64,000 bases of DNA from Actinobacteria bacterium Ga0077560. Lineage in GTDB: Bacteria > Actinomycetota > Thermoleophilia > Miltoncostaeales > Miltoncostaeaceae. The translations under genes were made by a program, and so were the position numbers. The stretch lies in NCBI GenBank assembly GCA_001464275.1, contig LNFL01000170.1, positions 1-64,000 of the forward strand, written 5' to 3'. Shown here piece by piece: positions 63,318 to 64,000 of the stretch. The notes under the pieces were generated by a model, which did not search any database, was not told the DNA's origin, and saw nothing but the letters and a program-made list of their open reading frames with translations. Positions within the stretch are counted from its first letter, which is position 1. Every line of letters begins with the position of its first letter.

Positions 63318-63361
63318 GGCCCGGGGTAGTCCGTGAATCCTCACGGCGCCCCGGGCCTTTT
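63318..63361 (+). terminator. Rho-independent terminator
   Basis: GGCCCGGGG-tagt-CCGTGA-atcc-TCACGG-cg-CCCCGGGCC-TTTT. Confidence 0.75.
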
Positions 63362-63383
63362 CACGTCCGGGTACGATCGCGGC

Positions 63384-64000
63384 ATGTGTGATGACGACCG
63401 CGACGTGGACGAGCTGATCACCGCGGTCGAGGAGCACCGGCGGGCGCTCGACGCGGACCCCGACAGCCCCGACCTGCACGCAGCGCTGGCGCGTGACCTC
63501 TACGCGCTGGCCTACCACCCGGGAACCTGGGACGACCGGGTGATGAACATCGGTCCCACGGTGCTGCTCGCGGCGATCCACATGTCCCGTGCCTGCGGCG
63601 CGCGACCCGACGACGCCGAGCTGCGCGAGGCGCTGGCCCCCATGCTGAGCGACCTGGGGGCGTACGAGCTGCAGGCGGCCGAGGTGAGCCGCGCGTTGCG
63701 GTCCCGTCCGGACGATCCCCACCTGCTGGTGGAGCTGGCCGACGCGCTGGAGCACACCCCCGAGAACCGCACGCGCGCCCTCGAGGCGCTGCGCCGGGCC
63801 GTCGAGATCGCGCCGGACGACCCGGTGGTGCTGTCGGCGGTCGCCGGCACCGGGCCGCGGCTGGGCGTGCCGGACGACGCCGTGGCGGCGGGGCAGCGGC
63901 TGCTGGGCATCGCCGACGACGACGACAGCCGGGCCGACGCGCTGGCGCTCATCGGGGAGGCCCACGCCGCCGCGGGACGCACGGACGCCGCGGTGCTGGC
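63384..64000 (+). CDS. TPR-like repeat protein, truncated by right window edge
   Basis: MCDDDRDVDELITAVEEHRRALDADPDSPDLHAALARDLYALAYHPG...; open to window end. Confidence 0.65.
   Translation, partial: MCDDDRDVDELITAVEEHRRALDADPDSPDLHAALARDLYALAYHPGTWDDRVMNIGPTVLLAAIHMSRACGARPDDAELREALAPMLSDLGAYELQAAEVSRALRSRPDDPHLLVELADALEHTPENRTRALEALRRAVEIAPDDPVVLSAVAGTGPRLGVPDDAVAAGQRLLGIADDDDSRADALALIGEAHAAAGRTDAAVL

Larger units (their letters stand above)
63186..63361 (+). ncRNA. Candidate structured RNA/leader with mini-ORF and intrinsic terminator
   Basis: GAAAGGAGGTGATCC 63191-63205; mini-ORF TTG 63209-63241; stem GGTGGCAGTAG 63227-63237 with CTGCTGCCACC 63306-63316; hairpins 63241-63254 and 63272-63288; terminator 63318-63361. 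Confidence 0.6.

Noticed and set aside
63186-63361. tmRNA or cobalamin-riboswitch interpretation of the structured RNA
   Set aside because: No tRNA-like ends, no tag-like ORF ending in LAA, and no cobalamin core consensus.

Overview
High-GC window with dense coding on both strands. Gene content and protein style suggest an actinobacterium, possibly Thermoleophilia-like (inference). No rRNA, tRNA, CRISPR array, prophage or transposase was recognised. Recognisable modules: PII/Amt ammonium uptake; pyruvate kinase; a phospholipid/envelope block (PhoD-like phosphatase, glycosyltransferase, MFS-PAP2 fusion, DAG kinase); ABC-F; two regulator loci (LuxR-HTH, ECF sigma/membrane partner) with a shared 39-nt leader; EtfBA; S8 protease; FabF; globin-coupled MCP sensor; SerB; a heliorhodopsin gene; a tightly packed 2-oxoacid:acceptor oxidoreductase operon whose last subunit is a GltD-like flavoprotein fused to ferredoxin; a psp-LLM-xylose operon (PspA, PspAA, LLM, XylB, XylA, XylF/G/H, ROK, epimerase); L,D-transpeptidase; desaturase and an FAD oxidoreductase/DUF1365-CFA fusion locus; a CHASE-PAS-GGDEF-HD-GYP protein. 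The most interesting observations are: (1) a structured RNA candidate at 63.19-63.36 kb with a 15-nt perfect complement to the usual 16S rRNA 3' end, a 10-codon mini-ORF, a multibranch fold and a terminator; (2) a heliorhodopsin with about 22 nt missing immediately before its retinal lysine; (3) at least six conserved genes with small frame-breaking losses, several consistent with 22-23 nt; (4) two LuxR-HTH genes each followed by a small DUF2188-like protein; (5) several unusual domain fusions. All family calls come from reading the sequence; no database search was run.
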